A stretch of DNA of 38,590 bases from Candidatus Zixiibacteriota bacterium (GTDB lineage Bacteria; Zixibacteria; MSB-5A5; UM-FILTER-46-8). Of the stretch, positions 1 through 8,702 are shown one piece after another; position 1 is the first letter of the stretch; each line of letters starts with the position of its first letter. The translations under genes were made by a program, and so were the position numbers. The notes under the pieces are model-generated. The model ran no database searches and had not been told where the DNA came from. It saw nothing but the letters and a program-made list of their open reading frames with translations. The DNA lies in the NCBI GenBank assembly GCA_026983835.1, contig JALSTH010000103.1, positions 1 through 38,590 on the forward strand, in the 5' to 3' direction.

Positions 1-315
1 TGTTATCCACATCCAAAAAAGAGCCCCGGGACCTCCATAATGGATAGCCGTAGCAACGCCTGCGATATTGCCTATCCCCACCGTTGCGGATAAGGCTGCC
101 GACAGCGCTTGAAAATGATTAATATCACCTTCGTCTTCCGGGTTGTCATACAATCCCCTAATAACCTTAATCCCGTGCCATACCTTGCGGAACTGGATAA
201 AATTGACTCTTATTGTGGTAATAATCCCCGTCCCGACAAGCAACACCACCAACGCAGGGAGAGCATTTGGCCAATTCCAAATATAACTATTGATTAAATC
301 TATAATTTCTTTCAA
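1..315 (-). CDS. Sodium:alanine symporter, AGCS family (N-terminal part, cut by left window edge)
   Basis: The 105 visible codons encode the N-terminus of an AGCS (AlsT/DagA-like) amino-acid carrier, an inner-membrane protein that imports alanine or glycine with Na+. Visible are a first membrane segment (PNALPALVVLLVGTGIIT), the cytoplasmic stretch INFxQFRKVWHGIKVI-like typical of the family, and the family signature FQALSAALSATVGIGNIAGV followed by AIHYGGPGALFWMW. The start is a TTG at 315: an in-frame TAA lies only five codons upstream and no ATG fits. AAGG about ten bases upstream is a weak ribosome site, and a good promoter lies at 356-385. The remaining roughly 350 residues lie outside the window. 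Family assignment is confident; substrate is inferred from the family. Confidence 0.9.
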   Translation of the reverse strand, partial: MKEIIDLINSYIWNWPNALPALVVLLVGTGIITTIRVNFIQFRKVWHGIKVIRGLYDNPEDEGDINHFQALSAALSATVGIGNIAGVATAIHYGGPGALFWMWIT

Positions 316-355
316 TGAGGTAAAACCTTAAAATACAAACTCATTTTGAAGCTAC

Positions 356-385
356 ATTATCATAAATTGATATCCGCTTTGTCAA
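356..385 (-). promoter_or_regulatory. Sigma70-type promoter for the AGCS symporter
   Basis: On the minus strand TTGACA (385-380) and GATAAT (361-356) are separated by 18 bases. Transcription would begin near 349, about 34 bases before the TTG start. It separates the symporter from the alaS-GGGPS pair upstream. This is a sequence match only; no mapping data. Confidence 0.6.
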
Positions 386-445
386 GACTTTTGGATAAAG
401 CAATATCTCCCCCACTTGAAATGAAAATATTGTAAAGAAGAAATT

Positions 446-1213
446 CTATTTAATTATCTGGGATTTCGATAGGCTATGGATTGCATCGGCGAACTCGGCA
501 ATCGATTCGGATCCGCCCTGCTCGAAGGCGTTTCCGATTACTACTATATCAGCTCCCGCCTTTGCTTTCTCGAATGCCTTCTCCGGCGTTTTTATTCCTC
601 CACCGATGCACAATGGAATAGAAATATAGTTCTTGACCTCAGAAATCATTTCATCCGGTATCGGCTGATCCGCCCCCGAACCGGCATCGGCAAAAATCAT
701 CTTCATCCCCATATATTCGGCAGCCAAAGCATGGGCACATACCAAATCCGGCTTATCCCTTGGAATAGGAAGCGAACCCGACATAAATTGTGCCGCATTA
801 AGTTTCCCCGATTCCACTAATATATACCCGGTTGGTATTGGTTCAAGTTTTAATTCCCTCACGAGCGGAGCGGCCTTTACCTGCTGGCCAATTAGCATCT
901 CGGGGTTTCGCGAAGAGATTAAGCTTAAAAATAAAATAGCATCGGCATCGGGGGAAATCATTTGAGTATTCCCCGGGAAAATAATAACGGGTAATGATGT
1001 AGCTTGTTTGATCTCCCGCATCGCCAACTGAAAATTGTTATTCAAGAGGACACTGGAACCGACAAAAATTAAATCGGCTCCTTCTTCTTCCGCATAAGCA
1101 GCTATTTCTCCGGATTGTCCGGGAACATTCCTGTCCGGATCCAATAATACGGTAAAGGCGGTTTTCTTCGCTTGAATAATCTTTAGGATTTTTTGATAGA
1201 TTTTATTTTGCAT
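446..1213 (-). CDS. Geranylgeranylglyceryl/polyprenylglyceryl phosphate synthase (GGGPS/PcrB family)
   Basis: This TIM-barrel prenyltransferase family joins sn-glycerol-1-phosphate to a polyprenyl diphosphate, the first ether-bond step of archaeal-type lipids. Visible family motifs are LLDPDR (residues 23-28, Mg-binding Asp), GSS (52-54), PTGYILVE (127-134), DAGSGA (176-181, matching the usual EAGSGA with Asp for Glu), CIGGGI (202-207) and GNAFE (227-231). Its 255 residues match the bacterial/group II branch. It starts five bases after the alaS stop; the ribosome site AAGGGA is the end of alaS itself, so the two are probably co-transcribed. Related enzymes occur in Bacteroidota, several FCB candidate phyla and, as heptaprenyl-specific PcrB, in Firmicutes, so the prenyl chain length cannot be read from sequence by eye. 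No G1P dehydrogenase or second prenyltransferase gene is in the window. Confidence 0.92.
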   Translation of the reverse strand: MQNKIYQKILKIIQAKKTAFTVLLDPDRNVPGQSGEIAAYAEEEGADLIFVGSSVLLNNNFQLAMREIKQATSLPVIIFPGNTQMISPDADAILFLSLISSRNPEMLIGQQVKAAPLVRELKLEPIPTGYILVESGKLNAAQFMSGSLPIPRDKPDLVCAHALAAEYMGMKMIFADAGSGADQPIPDEMISEVKNYISIPLCIGGGIKTPEKAFEKAKAGADIVVIGNAFEQGGSESIAEFADAIHSLSKSQIIK

Positions 1214-1218
1214 AAGGA

Positions 1219-3840
1219 CTATCCCTTTTTAATTAAGAAATCCCTAATAATATCCGGAGCCTTTCGGATAGCCTCGGGCAATTTATTAATTGATTTTCCA
1301 CCCGCCTGCGCTAAATGTGCCTTACCTCCTCCGGAACCATTAATTAAAGGAGCGATTCTTTTTACAATCTCGCCCGCTTTTAGGTCCTTTGATTTTATCA
1401 GGTCATCGGTAATAACGACACAAAGCGAAGCTTTACCGCCGATAACCGATCCTAAAACCCCTATCCCTGAACCTAACTTATCTCGTAAGGCATCAGCTAA
1501 ATCGAGCATTTCCCTCCTATCGGAAGCATCGATATTGGAGGAAACTATTCGATATCCATTTATTTCAATCGAATCTTTTATTAACTCCAAAGCTCTCCCG
1601 ACAGCTTTCAACTTCCCAAATTCTTTCAACTCCCTATCAAGTTCCCGGTTATTGTCTAAAAGAGCCTTTACCCTATCCGATATTTCTTCGGGTGTCGCCT
1701 TCAATATTTCGCTCAACGACCGTATTAAATTATCCCTCGCTTTGAAATAATTTAAAGCCCCCAAGCCGGTCAACGCCTCAATCCTTCGTAATCCGGCGGC
1801 GATAGCCGATTCGGAAACAATCACAAATGAACCAATCTCTCCTGTTCTGCCGGTATGAGTTCCCCCGCACAATTCAATGGAATAAATGGAATTGTCCGGT
1901 TTCAAAATTTTAATTACCCTAACCACTTCGCCATATTTCTCACCGAATAGCGCCATAGCGCCCTCTTCCCTCGCCTTCTCGATAGGAACATCTTCTGCCA
2001 CATAAACTTCATAGTCGGATAAGATCGTACGGTTCACCTGTTCCTCTATTTTAGAGATTTCATCATCGGTTAGAGCCTTGTAATGGGAAAAATCAAATCG
2101 GAGACGGTCAGGTCCGACATAGGAGCCTCCTTGCGTAGAATGTTCCCCCAATATATCCCGTAAGGCTCTATGGAGTAAATGGGTAGCGGTGTGATTTCGT
2201 TTTATGGCGTTACGCCGCTCGTTGTCGATTACCGCCTTTACCCTATCCCCGACTCTGGGTATCGTTTTAATGTGCTCTTGCGGTTCGGATATATGTATTA
2301 TCGCTTCCCCTTGCTTCCGCGTATCAATAATTTTTATTTGATAATCTTTATCCAAACCAACGATAACCCCACTATCGCCTATCTGTCCTCCGGATTCCGC
2401 ATAAAATGGGGTTTCGCTTAATATTATTTTTAGAACATCACCATCGAGGGCTATATCCAATATTTCTGTTTCCAAAGAATCGGTATAATACCCCCTGAAT
2501 TCTGAAACAAGTGTACTTACATCACCTTTAATCACACCCTTAATTCCCTCGCGAGACCGCTTTTGTTGTTTTGACAATTCAGCTTGATAACCGTCCGTAT
2601 CGACATCAAGCCTTTCCTTTTCCGCCATAATTTTAGTTAAATCAAGGGGAAAGCCATAGGTATCATACAACTTAAATGCTTCTTTCCCGGGGATAACCTT
2701 TTCTCCCCTCACCTTTAGTCTCCTGACAATATCTGAGAAAATTTCCAAGCCTCTATCGAGAGTTCTATTAAAAGATTCCTCTTCGGATTTTATAAGCTCC
2801 GAAGTATGGATTTTCTTTTCCTGTAGTTCAGGGTAAATATCCGCCATCATATCAACCAAGTTCGGTACCAATTTGTAGATGAAGGGCTCATAAACTCCCA
2901 ATAATCGGCTATGATACGATGCCCTGCGAAGTATTCGCCTTAAAACATATCCCCTTCCTTCATTGGACGGATAAGCCCCATCGGAGAAACAAAAAGCCAA
3001 TGCACGAAGATGATCCGCAATTACCCGATGCGATGTCCCTCGCTCGTCGGGGAAATATTCCCTGGCGGAAAGTTCCTCTATTCGTTTAATCAAAGGACTA
3101 AAAAGGTCGGTATCATAATTAGAATTCTTCCCCTGCAAAACCAAACTTAAGCGTTCCAGCCCAGCTCCGGTATCTATGGATGGTTTTGGAAGCGGTGTCA
3201 GTTCTCCATTTTCATCGCGGTTATATTGCATAAAAACCAAGTTCCACAATTCCAAATACCGATTGCCGAAACCGTTCAATTCTCCGGAATATCCCTCTCC
3301 CCTATCATAATGAATTTCCGAGCAGGGTCCATTAGGTCCCGTATCTCCCATAGACCAATAATTATCCTTTTTACCAAAACGGCGTATTCTCGCACCTTTT
3401 TTCAGAAAATCATCCACCCTCTCCCAAAGAGAATAAGCCTCATCATCATCATTAAAAACGGTGATATAAAGCCTTTCTTTCGGTAGCTTAAGCACTTGGG
3501 TCATATACTCCCAAGCGAAATATATAGCATCTTCTTTGAAATAATCGCCGAAAGAGAAATTCCCCAACATTTCGAAAAATGTATGATGGAATGGGGATGG
3601 TCCGACTTCTTCGAGATCATTATGCTTGCCCGAAACTCGCATACACTTCTGGCTTGATGTTGCCCTTTTATAGGAAGGTTTCCGCTTGCCGGTGAAAACA
3701 TCCTTGAATTGATTCATCCCGGCATTAGTAAAAAGCAAGGTCGGGTCGTCGATAGGAACCAGAGATGAGGAGGGAACCACACGATGGTCCCTCTCTTCAA
3801 AATATTTTAGAAATGAACTCCTTATCTCTTTTGATTTCAT
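1219..3840 (-). CDS. alaS: Alanine--tRNA ligase
   Basis: Full-length (873 residues) cytoplasmic class II synthetase that charges tRNA-Ala and hydrolyses mischarged Ser/Gly-tRNA-Ala. The N-terminal aminoacylation domain shows the AlaRS signature LFTNAGMNQFKDVF (36-49), the motif 2 region around HHTFFEMLGNFSFGDY (85-100) and GAGLERL (225-231). The editing domain has the four zinc ligands in NHTATHLLH (H550, H554) and ELCGGTH (C658, H662). The C-terminal C-Ala domain ends with the glycine-rich GSGGGKAHLAQAGG. The ATG at 3840 starts the canonical N-terminus directly. Upstream is a 217-base divergent spacer shared with the M16 gene; I see no convincing promoter on this strand. GGGPS follows after five bases. 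Confidence 0.98.
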   Translation of the reverse strand: MKSKEIRSSFLKYFEERDHRVVPSSSLVPIDDPTLLFTNAGMNQFKDVFTGKRKPSYKRATSSQKCMRVSGKHNDLEEVGPSPFHHTFFEMLGNFSFGDYFKEDAIYFAWEYMTQVLKLPKERLYITVFNDDDEAYSLWERVDDFLKKGARIRRFGKKDNYWSMGDTGPNGPCSEIHYDRGEGYSGELNGFGNRYLELWNLVFMQYNRDENGELTPLPKPSIDTGAGLERLSLVLQGKNSNYDTDLFSPLIKRIEELSAREYFPDERGTSHRVIADHLRALAFCFSDGAYPSNEGRGYVLRRILRRASYHSRLLGVYEPFIYKLVPNLVDMMADIYPELQEKKIHTSELIKSEEESFNRTLDRGLEIFSDIVRRLKVRGEKVIPGKEAFKLYDTYGFPLDLTKIMAEKERLDVDTDGYQAELSKQQKRSREGIKGVIKGDVSTLVSEFRGYYTDSLETEILDIALDGDVLKIILSETPFYAESGGQIGDSGVIVGLDKDYQIKIIDTRKQGEAIIHISEPQEHIKTIPRVGDRVKAVIDNERRNAIKRNHTATHLLHRALRDILGEHSTQGGSYVGPDRLRFDFSHYKALTDDEISKIEEQVNRTILSDYEVYVAEDVPIEKAREEGAMALFGEKYGEVVRVIKILKPDNSIYSIELCGGTHTGRTGEIGSFVIVSESAIAAGLRRIEALTGLGALNYFKARDNLIRSLSEILKATPEEISDRVKALLDNNRELDRELKEFGKLKAVGRALELIKDSIEINGYRIVSSNIDASDRREMLDLADALRDKLGSGIGVLGSVIGGKASLCVVITDDLIKSKDLKAGEIVKRIAPLINGSGGGKAHLAQAGGKSINKLPEAIRKAPDIIRDFLIKKG

Positions 3841-4000
3841 AGAATGTTATTTTAATCGATATTTCCAAAAAACGCAAGAATGAAATATATTGGATTTGGA
3901 AACTTAAATCCATTTATTGTTTGTTATAGGATATATGGCAGACTTCAGCATAGACAGCCGACAATTCATAACCCATAACGGTTCAGAAAACCAATTAAAA

Positions 4001-4029
4001 TTGACATATCCATATTATAACCCTAATAT
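4001..4029 (+). promoter_or_regulatory. Sigma70-type promoter for the M16-like gene
   Basis: TTGACA (4001-4006) and TAATAT (4024-4029) lie 17 bases apart on the plus strand. The start would be near 4036, 22 bases before the ATG at 4058. It sits in the alaS/M16 divergent spacer (3841-4057). A close match to the consensus, unproven. Confidence 0.65.
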
Positions 4030-4057
4030 AAATTGAATCTATTATTTTGAAATCGGT

Positions 4058-6706
4058 ATGAGGCTCTCGATAAAATTCATCGTTATTATCATTCTCCTTT
4101 TAGGACTTGTAATCCTCAATTGCGGAGGGACAACCCACAACCGACATAATATTACAAAAAGGGTTTTTAATAATGGTTTAACGGTAATCGTAAAGCGGAT
4201 CGATAAAAACCGTCTTACGGCCATAAATATTCGGGTAAAGGCGGGGTATCATAACGGAGTTAATTCTTTATATGGTATTTCGGAGCTTCTGGGAAAATTG
4301 CTTCCTTATGGGGCTAAAAGTAATCGGTTAAGGAAATACTTTAAGTCTGAAACATCAGTCGATTATACGGACTTTTATGCGACACTTCCGCACGAAAAAC
4401 TTAAAGAAGGATTAAAATATTCCGCAGAGTTTCTGCGTGGACCGAATTTCAATGAAGCCGAATTGAAAAGGGAGAAGGATATCCTTTATTGGAAAACGAC
4501 TATGGCGGAAAGTGGGATAAATAAAGGAACTGTTGAGGGAGAAATAAAATTCCTGTTGGGAACTGCTCAAGCTGGGAATAATTCCATAGAGGCGTTAAAG
4601 CAAATAAGACAAATCCATAAATCCGACTTATTGGATTATTATCATAAATTCTATACGCCAAAAAATACAATCATTACAATCGTAAGTAGCATAAATGCAA
4701 ATGATGTTTTTCATAATGTTGAACAGCATTATGGTTTTTGGAATCCCGGATATTCCGATGTTTCAGATAATAATCTGCCCCAACAAAATAAATTTCAGCA
4801 CATTGTTTATTCCCTTTCAGATATAATATATCCCCGTGTAAGCATAATTTTTCCAACACCCGGATTTTCGGATTCGGATATGGATGCTTTGCGAGTTCTG
4901 TCCCGCATTTTGGGCGAGGGCAAAAGCTCTCGTTTACAACGGAGTTTGGTGGAAGATAATCGCCTCGTGTATTCCGTTGATTCCGATTTGCTCGGCTTAC
5001 GGGATTTTGGATTGTTTGTTATTAGAGCTAAATCCAAAAACATAAATACTCTAACGATAGAAAAGGAAATCTATAATCAGATACGGCAAATCATCACGCA
5101 CGGTGTCACCCAATACGAAATAGAGAAAGCCGTCAATACTATAATAAGTGAGGAATTGGTGAAATCGGAGGATATCCTGTATCAAGCTCGAAATATGGCG
5201 ATGCAAGAGCAATATGGGGACAGCCATAAATCGGCGACGCGTTATCGTGATAAATTTGGAAAACTAACGGCTTCGGACATTAAGCGTGTGGCAGAGGAAT
5301 ATCTTAACATCGATAAATCAAAAGTTGTGGAATACCTGCCGGTAAACACGAAAAGGGAGCGTTGCGAATCGGATATTTATCTGGAGTTTATCAAAAAAGG
5401 TTATAGAGATATCGAGATAACAGGGCAAAAAAGGATTCCGACATTAGCCCCTTCGGAGATTTTTACTGGCCGCCGTAATTTCCCGTCGGTTAAATTTACC
5501 ACTTCGGACGGCAAGACAATTATCATCAAAGAAAATCATTCGGTGCCGATGGTAGATGTTAAAATCGCTTTTGAAGGCGGTGTAAATTATGAAAATAAAA
5601 ACAACGCCGGGATAACAAAATTAACAACGGCATCTTTAATCAAAGGTTCGAAGAATTATACTTTTGAGCAGATAACGGATTTATTAGAGGGGGCGGGCGG
5701 AACGATAACATATTTTGTCAAAAGGGAATATTTTGGTATCGATTTGGAAATCCCATCGGAATACCTAAATTCCGCCTTGATTGTTTTAAGCGATATTGTT
5801 TGTAATCCGGAATTCAACAGCTTGGAAATCGAAATCGAAAAAGAAAAACAAATTGAGCGAATTGGAGAAAATAAATACGAAATTAAAAGCCTACCGAGAT
5901 GTATATTGGCTAAAACTTCTTCCAACTCAATTCACCTCGTAATGCCACTTGATGGAGATTCCTCAGTAGTGTCCAAATTTTCAAAGGATGATTTATTACG
6001 ATGGTATAATAAATTCAAATCAAGTAAGAGGTTTTATATTACCGCGGTAGGTGATATAGATAGGTTCAAGTTCCGAGACAAAGTAGAATATTTATTCGCA
6101 GATATTAAAAAAAGCAAAAATGTTGATGACTACCCGAAAACGGCTTATAATATTGAAAATAAGACTATCGTTGAAAAATGGGATAAGCCTTTCACCGCAC
6201 AGGCAATAGGATTTTTAACTGACGGCAAAAGCGGCGATGATTATTATCTTATCGATATGCTCCGATATTATGTCTCCGATTTATGCGATAGTCTTTTTGA
6301 TAATTCCGTGTTTCATTCCTCCTTCGCTTATGAATGCTCCATCACCAATAAAGCTTTTCTGAATTTCGGCATATTCAATATCTATATTGCTTCTCCTCCG
6401 GGAAACGAAAAAAGAGCAAGAGACAGGGTTATAACGATGCTGTTAGGGTTAAGGGATAATCCCATATCGAATCAATCATTGCTGGAATTAAAAGATTATG
6501 CTCTATGCCAAAATCAGAAACTTCTCCAAATAGATGCTTTGCGGGCGGAGCGATATGTTGAAGAAGAAATAAAAGGAAACGATTTCAGCAGAGTGGAAAG
6601 CTATCCTTATAATATAGATAATATATCCAAGTTGGAAATCAATAGCGCGGCCCAAAAATATTTTTATAAAGGTAATATGGCAATTTGCATAGCGAGGGGT
6701 CGATAG
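4058..6706 (+). CDS. M16 (pitrilysin/insulinase)-family double-domain protein, probably catalytically inactive, likely lipoprotein
   Basis: The 882-residue protein contains two M16 units. The leader (1-21) is hydrophobic and ends ILNC-GG (C22), a poor but plausible lipobox, so it is probably an outer-membrane or periplasmic lipoprotein. Unit 1 (about 35-430) has the M16 opening FNNGLTVIVKR and the C-domain signature LGEGKSSRLQRSLVEDNR followed by LVYSV, where family members carry the R/Y substrate-binding pair. Unit 2 (about 465-880) opens VKFTTSDGKTIIIKENHSVP. Neither half shows the zinc motif HxxEH: the equivalent positions read YGISELLGK (72-80) in unit 1 and GITKLTTASLIKG in unit 2. Known M16 proteins pair one active with one inactive half; here both look inactive, so a scaffold or peptide-binding role is possible. 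The HDAC gene follows two bases after its stop. Confidence 0.82.
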   Translation: MRLSIKFIVIIILLLGLVILNCGGTTHNRHNITKRVFNNGLTVIVKRIDKNRLTAINIRVKAGYHNGVNSLYGISELLGKLLPYGAKSNRLRKYFKSETSVDYTDFYATLPHEKLKEGLKYSAEFLRGPNFNEAELKREKDILYWKTTMAESGINKGTVEGEIKFLLGTAQAGNNSIEALKQIRQIHKSDLLDYYHKFYTPKNTIITIVSSINANDVFHNVEQHYGFWNPGYSDVSDNNLPQQNKFQHIVYSLSDIIYPRVSIIFPTPGFSDSDMDALRVLSRILGEGKSSRLQRSLVEDNRLVYSVDSDLLGLRDFGLFVIRAKSKNINTLTIEKEIYNQIRQIITHGVTQYEIEKAVNTIISEELVKSEDILYQARNMAMQEQYGDSHKSATRYRDKFGKLTASDIKRVAEEYLNIDKSKVVEYLPVNTKRERCESDIYLEFIKKGYRDIEITGQKRIPTLAPSEIFTGRRNFPSVKFTTSDGKTIIIKENHSVPMVDVKIAFEGGVNYENKNNAGITKLTTASLIKGSKNYTFEQITDLLEGAGGTITYFVKREYFGIDLEIPSEYLNSALIVLSDIVCNPEFNSLEIEIEKEKQIERIGENKYEIKSLPRCILAKTSSNSIHLVMPLDGDSSVVSKFSKDDLLRWYNKFKSSKRFYITAVGDIDRFKFRDKVEYLFADIKKSKNVDDYPKTAYNIENKTIVEKWDKPFTAQAIGFLTDGKSGDDYYLIDMLRYYVSDLCDSLFDNSVFHSSFAYECSITNKAFLNFGIFNIYIASPPGNEKRARDRVITMLLGLRDNPISNQSLLELKDYALCQNQKLLQIDALRAERYVEEEIKGNDFSRVESYPYNIDNISKLEINSAAQKYFYKGNMAICIARGR

Positions 6707-6708
6707 AT

Positions 6709-7650
6709 ATGGCTAAAACGGGATTTATTTATCATCCTGATTATCTCAAACATAATACGGGGCCTTCGCATCCCGAAAGCCCAAAAAGATTGGAAGCGAT
6801 ATGGCGGAAGATCAGCTCTGCGGAATATTTCGATGGTTTGACTATTATTGAGCCAAAACCTGTGGATATCAAGTGGGTTTACAGGGTGTATAGCCCTGAT
6901 TATATCGAGTACTTAAAAGGCTCCTGCGAAAAGGGAGGTTTGGTTTATTTGGATCCCGATACTCCCGTTTGCGCTGAGTCATTTCAAATTGCGCTGTTAG
7001 CTGCAGGTGCTGTAATAATAGGTATAGATAGAATCATAAGTGGAGACATAGAGAATTGTTTTTGTGCCGTCAGGCCCCCCGGCCATCATTCGGAAAAAGA
7101 TAAGGCGATGGGTTTTTGTCTAATAAACAATATCGCAGTCGGAGCGTCGTATTTGCTTGAAAAATATAAATTGAGCAGGGTTGCAATTATTGATTGGGAT
7201 GTCCATCATGGAAACGGCACACAGCATATCTTTTATGACAATCCAAATGTTTTCTATATCAGCATTCATCAATATCCATTTTATCCGGGTACGGGGGCGG
7301 CAAAGGAGGTCGGCTATGGTGAAGGCGAAGGGGCAACTTTGAATCTACCGATGAGCGCAGGTTGTAATGACGATGATTATCTCGCTGTTTTCCGCCGAAA
7401 GATTATCCCTGCGCTTGAGAAATTCCAACCCGAATTTATTTTGGTTTCAGCCGGCTTCGATGCCCATCGGGACGATCCTCTCGGTGGAATGAATATCACG
7501 GCAGGCGGTTTTTATGAGATGACATCTATGCTGAAGGAAATAGCTGAACATTTTTGCGGTGGTAAAATATTGTCGATTTTGGAGGGTGGATATAATTTAT
7601 CGGCTTTGGCTGATTCTGTGGATGCGCATATAAAATGTCTAATTGAATAA
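6709..7650 (+). CDS. Histone-deacetylase-family (class II-like, AcuC/acetylpolyamine-type) zinc deacetylase
   Basis: A 313-residue cytoplasmic amidohydrolase of the arginase/deacetylase fold; bacterial members remove acetyl groups from lysines, acetylpolyamines or related amides. All catalytic features are present: GHH (H126/H127), DWDVHHGNG with zinc ligands D164 and H166, GFDAHRDDPLGG with zinc ligand D251, and the transition-state tyrosine in EGGYN (Y295). The opening TGFIYHPDYLKHNTGPSHPE matches class II enzymes. I place the start at the ATG at 6709, two bases after the M16 stop and preceded by GAGGGG; an ATG eight codons upstream would overlap the M16 gene and adds residues unlike the family. 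It is probably expressed from the M16 promoter. The substrate is unknown. Confidence 0.92.
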   Translation: MAKTGFIYHPDYLKHNTGPSHPESPKRLEAIWRKISSAEYFDGLTIIEPKPVDIKWVYRVYSPDYIEYLKGSCEKGGLVYLDPDTPVCAESFQIALLAAGAVIIGIDRIISGDIENCFCAVRPPGHHSEKDKAMGFCLINNIAVGASYLLEKYKLSRVAIIDWDVHHGNGTQHIFYDNPNVFYISIHQYPFYPGTGAAKEVGYGEGEGATLNLPMSAGCNDDDYLAVFRRKIIPALEKFQPEFILVSAGFDAHRDDPLGGMNITAGGFYEMTSMLKEIAEHFCGGKILSILEGGYNLSALADSVDAHIKCLIE

Positions 7651-7747
7651 TCGGAATTTAATAAGAACAAAATTAATATGGACAATTGACAGGTATTTAT
7701 TATATTTATTAGTTTAATTTGATTGTTTTATTTGAAGGAGGTATTTT

Positions 7748-8476
7748 TTGATAAAGTGGGATGAATTAAATTGGAAGGAATTCGATAAACTTGTTCCTGA
7801 GAAATACAATTGTTGTCTTCTGCCTGTGGGGACTATCGAGGCTCACGGCTACACCAACCTTGGTACCGACAATACGATACCGATAGGGATTGCCGAACGA
7901 ATCGCCGATAAACTAAAAGCGATCGTTGCTCCGCTGGTTCCTTACGGTGTAACAAGGACCCTCTTGGAATATCCCGGTTCGCTGACTATTTCGCCGGAAG
8001 TTTTCGAGGATTATATCACCGATTTATTGGAATCTATCGCCCTTAACGGATTCGAGAAGTTGATAATTCTAAATGGACACGGGGGAAATAACGACCAATT
8101 AAAGAACGCTGCCTATAATATTTACAAAAGTACCGGAATGCGCATCATCGTGGTTCACTGGTGGATGTTAGCCGATAATGTGGTGAAGGAAGTTTATGGG
8201 CAAAGAGGAGGCCACGCCGCCCTTGATGAAACCGCCGCTTTAATGAGTGTGCGCCCCGATCTATTGAAAAATGAGGCTTATTCGGATGATAGTGTTTTTC
8301 TTTTTAATTCAGGCGCTTATGTGGTCCCTAATCCCTCGCCAACCATTATTTACAACAAAGGGGAGGGATATCTCAATTTCGATACCGATAAAGCTAAGGA
8401 ATATTTTGACAAAGTTTGCGATAATATTGTTAGCTTCATCGAGGATGTGTTTTCCAAATGGGATAAGAACCTTTAA
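7748..8476 (+). CDS. Creatininase-family metal-dependent amidohydrolase
   Basis: This 242-residue protein belongs to the creatininase/mycofactocin-MftE/FAPy-deformylase-like superfamily, which opens cyclic or peptide-like amides with two metals. Metal-binding motifs are visible in order: VGTIEAHGYTNLGTDNT (E31, H33, D41), NGHGGNN (H111) and GGHAALDETA (E161). The start is a TTG at 7748 preceded by a perfect GAAGGAGG at 7734-7741, six bases away; no in-frame ATG precedes the conserved N-terminus. It stands 97 bases after the HDAC gene. TTGACA occurs at 7686-7691 in that spacer, but without a convincing -10. No mycofactocin or creatine genes are nearby, so substrate is open; the pairing with a deacetylase hints at amide metabolism but is not proof. 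Confidence 0.88.
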   Translation: MIKWDELNWKEFDKLVPEKYNCCLLPVGTIEAHGYTNLGTDNTIPIGIAERIADKLKAIVAPLVPYGVTRTLLEYPGSLTISPEVFEDYITDLLESIALNGFEKLIILNGHGGNNDQLKNAAYNIYKSTGMRIIVVHWWMLADNVVKEVYGQRGGHAALDETAALMSVRPDLLKNEAYSDDSVFLFNSGAYVVPNPSPTIIYNKGEGYLNFDTDKAKEYFDKVCDNIVSFIEDVFSKWDKNL

Positions 8477-8534
8477 TTACAATAACTCTCTGCAACAATT
8501 TGCATATTTACGAAAAATAAGGATATTTTATTAA

Positions 8535-8559
8535 ATGGGCGGTATCCGACACCGCCCAT
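8535..8559 (+). terminator. GC-rich hairpin, probable terminator after the creatininase gene
   Basis: ATGGGCGGT (8535-8543) and ACCGCCCAT (8551-8559) form a perfect nine-pair stem with a seven-base loop, 58 bases after the creatininase stop. No clean T-run follows on the plus strand (ATTCTTCC), so intrinsic termination may be weak. On the minus strand the stem is followed by TTTAATAAAAT, which is no better. Confidence 0.5.
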
Positions 8560-8650
8560 ATTCTTCCATTACCAAAAATAGCAACATTATGCACCGCATA
8601 TGGTTATGCTTACTTATACCATTGTGTAAAATATCGTCTTCTACGGAAAG

Positions 8651-8681
8651 GTGTTTGCGTTATAAACACTAAAATTATAAT
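8651..8681 (+). promoter_or_regulatory. Possible promoter with overlapping inverted repeat upstream of the sialidase-like gene
   Basis: TTTGCG (8654-8659) and TATAAT (8676-8681), 16 bases apart, form a possible promoter with a perfect -10 but a poor -35. An inverted repeat GTGTTT (8651-8656) / AAACAC (8664-8669) overlaps the -35, where a repressor or activator could bind. The ATG follows at 8703, with GCGGGGGT as ribosome site. The leader would be only about 15 bases. Confidence 0.4.
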
Positions 8682-8702
8682 TATAAACTGAAGCGGGGGT
8701 TT

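Noticed and set aside
1193-1750. 185-residue open frame on the plus strand
   Set aside because: It lies antisense to the alaS C-terminus, has no ribosome site and reads as a shadow of AlaRS codons.
7686-7721. Promoter before the creatininase gene
   Set aside because: TTGACA is present but no -10 fits at 16-18 bases, and a Bacteroidota-type TAnnTTTG box is off by one base.
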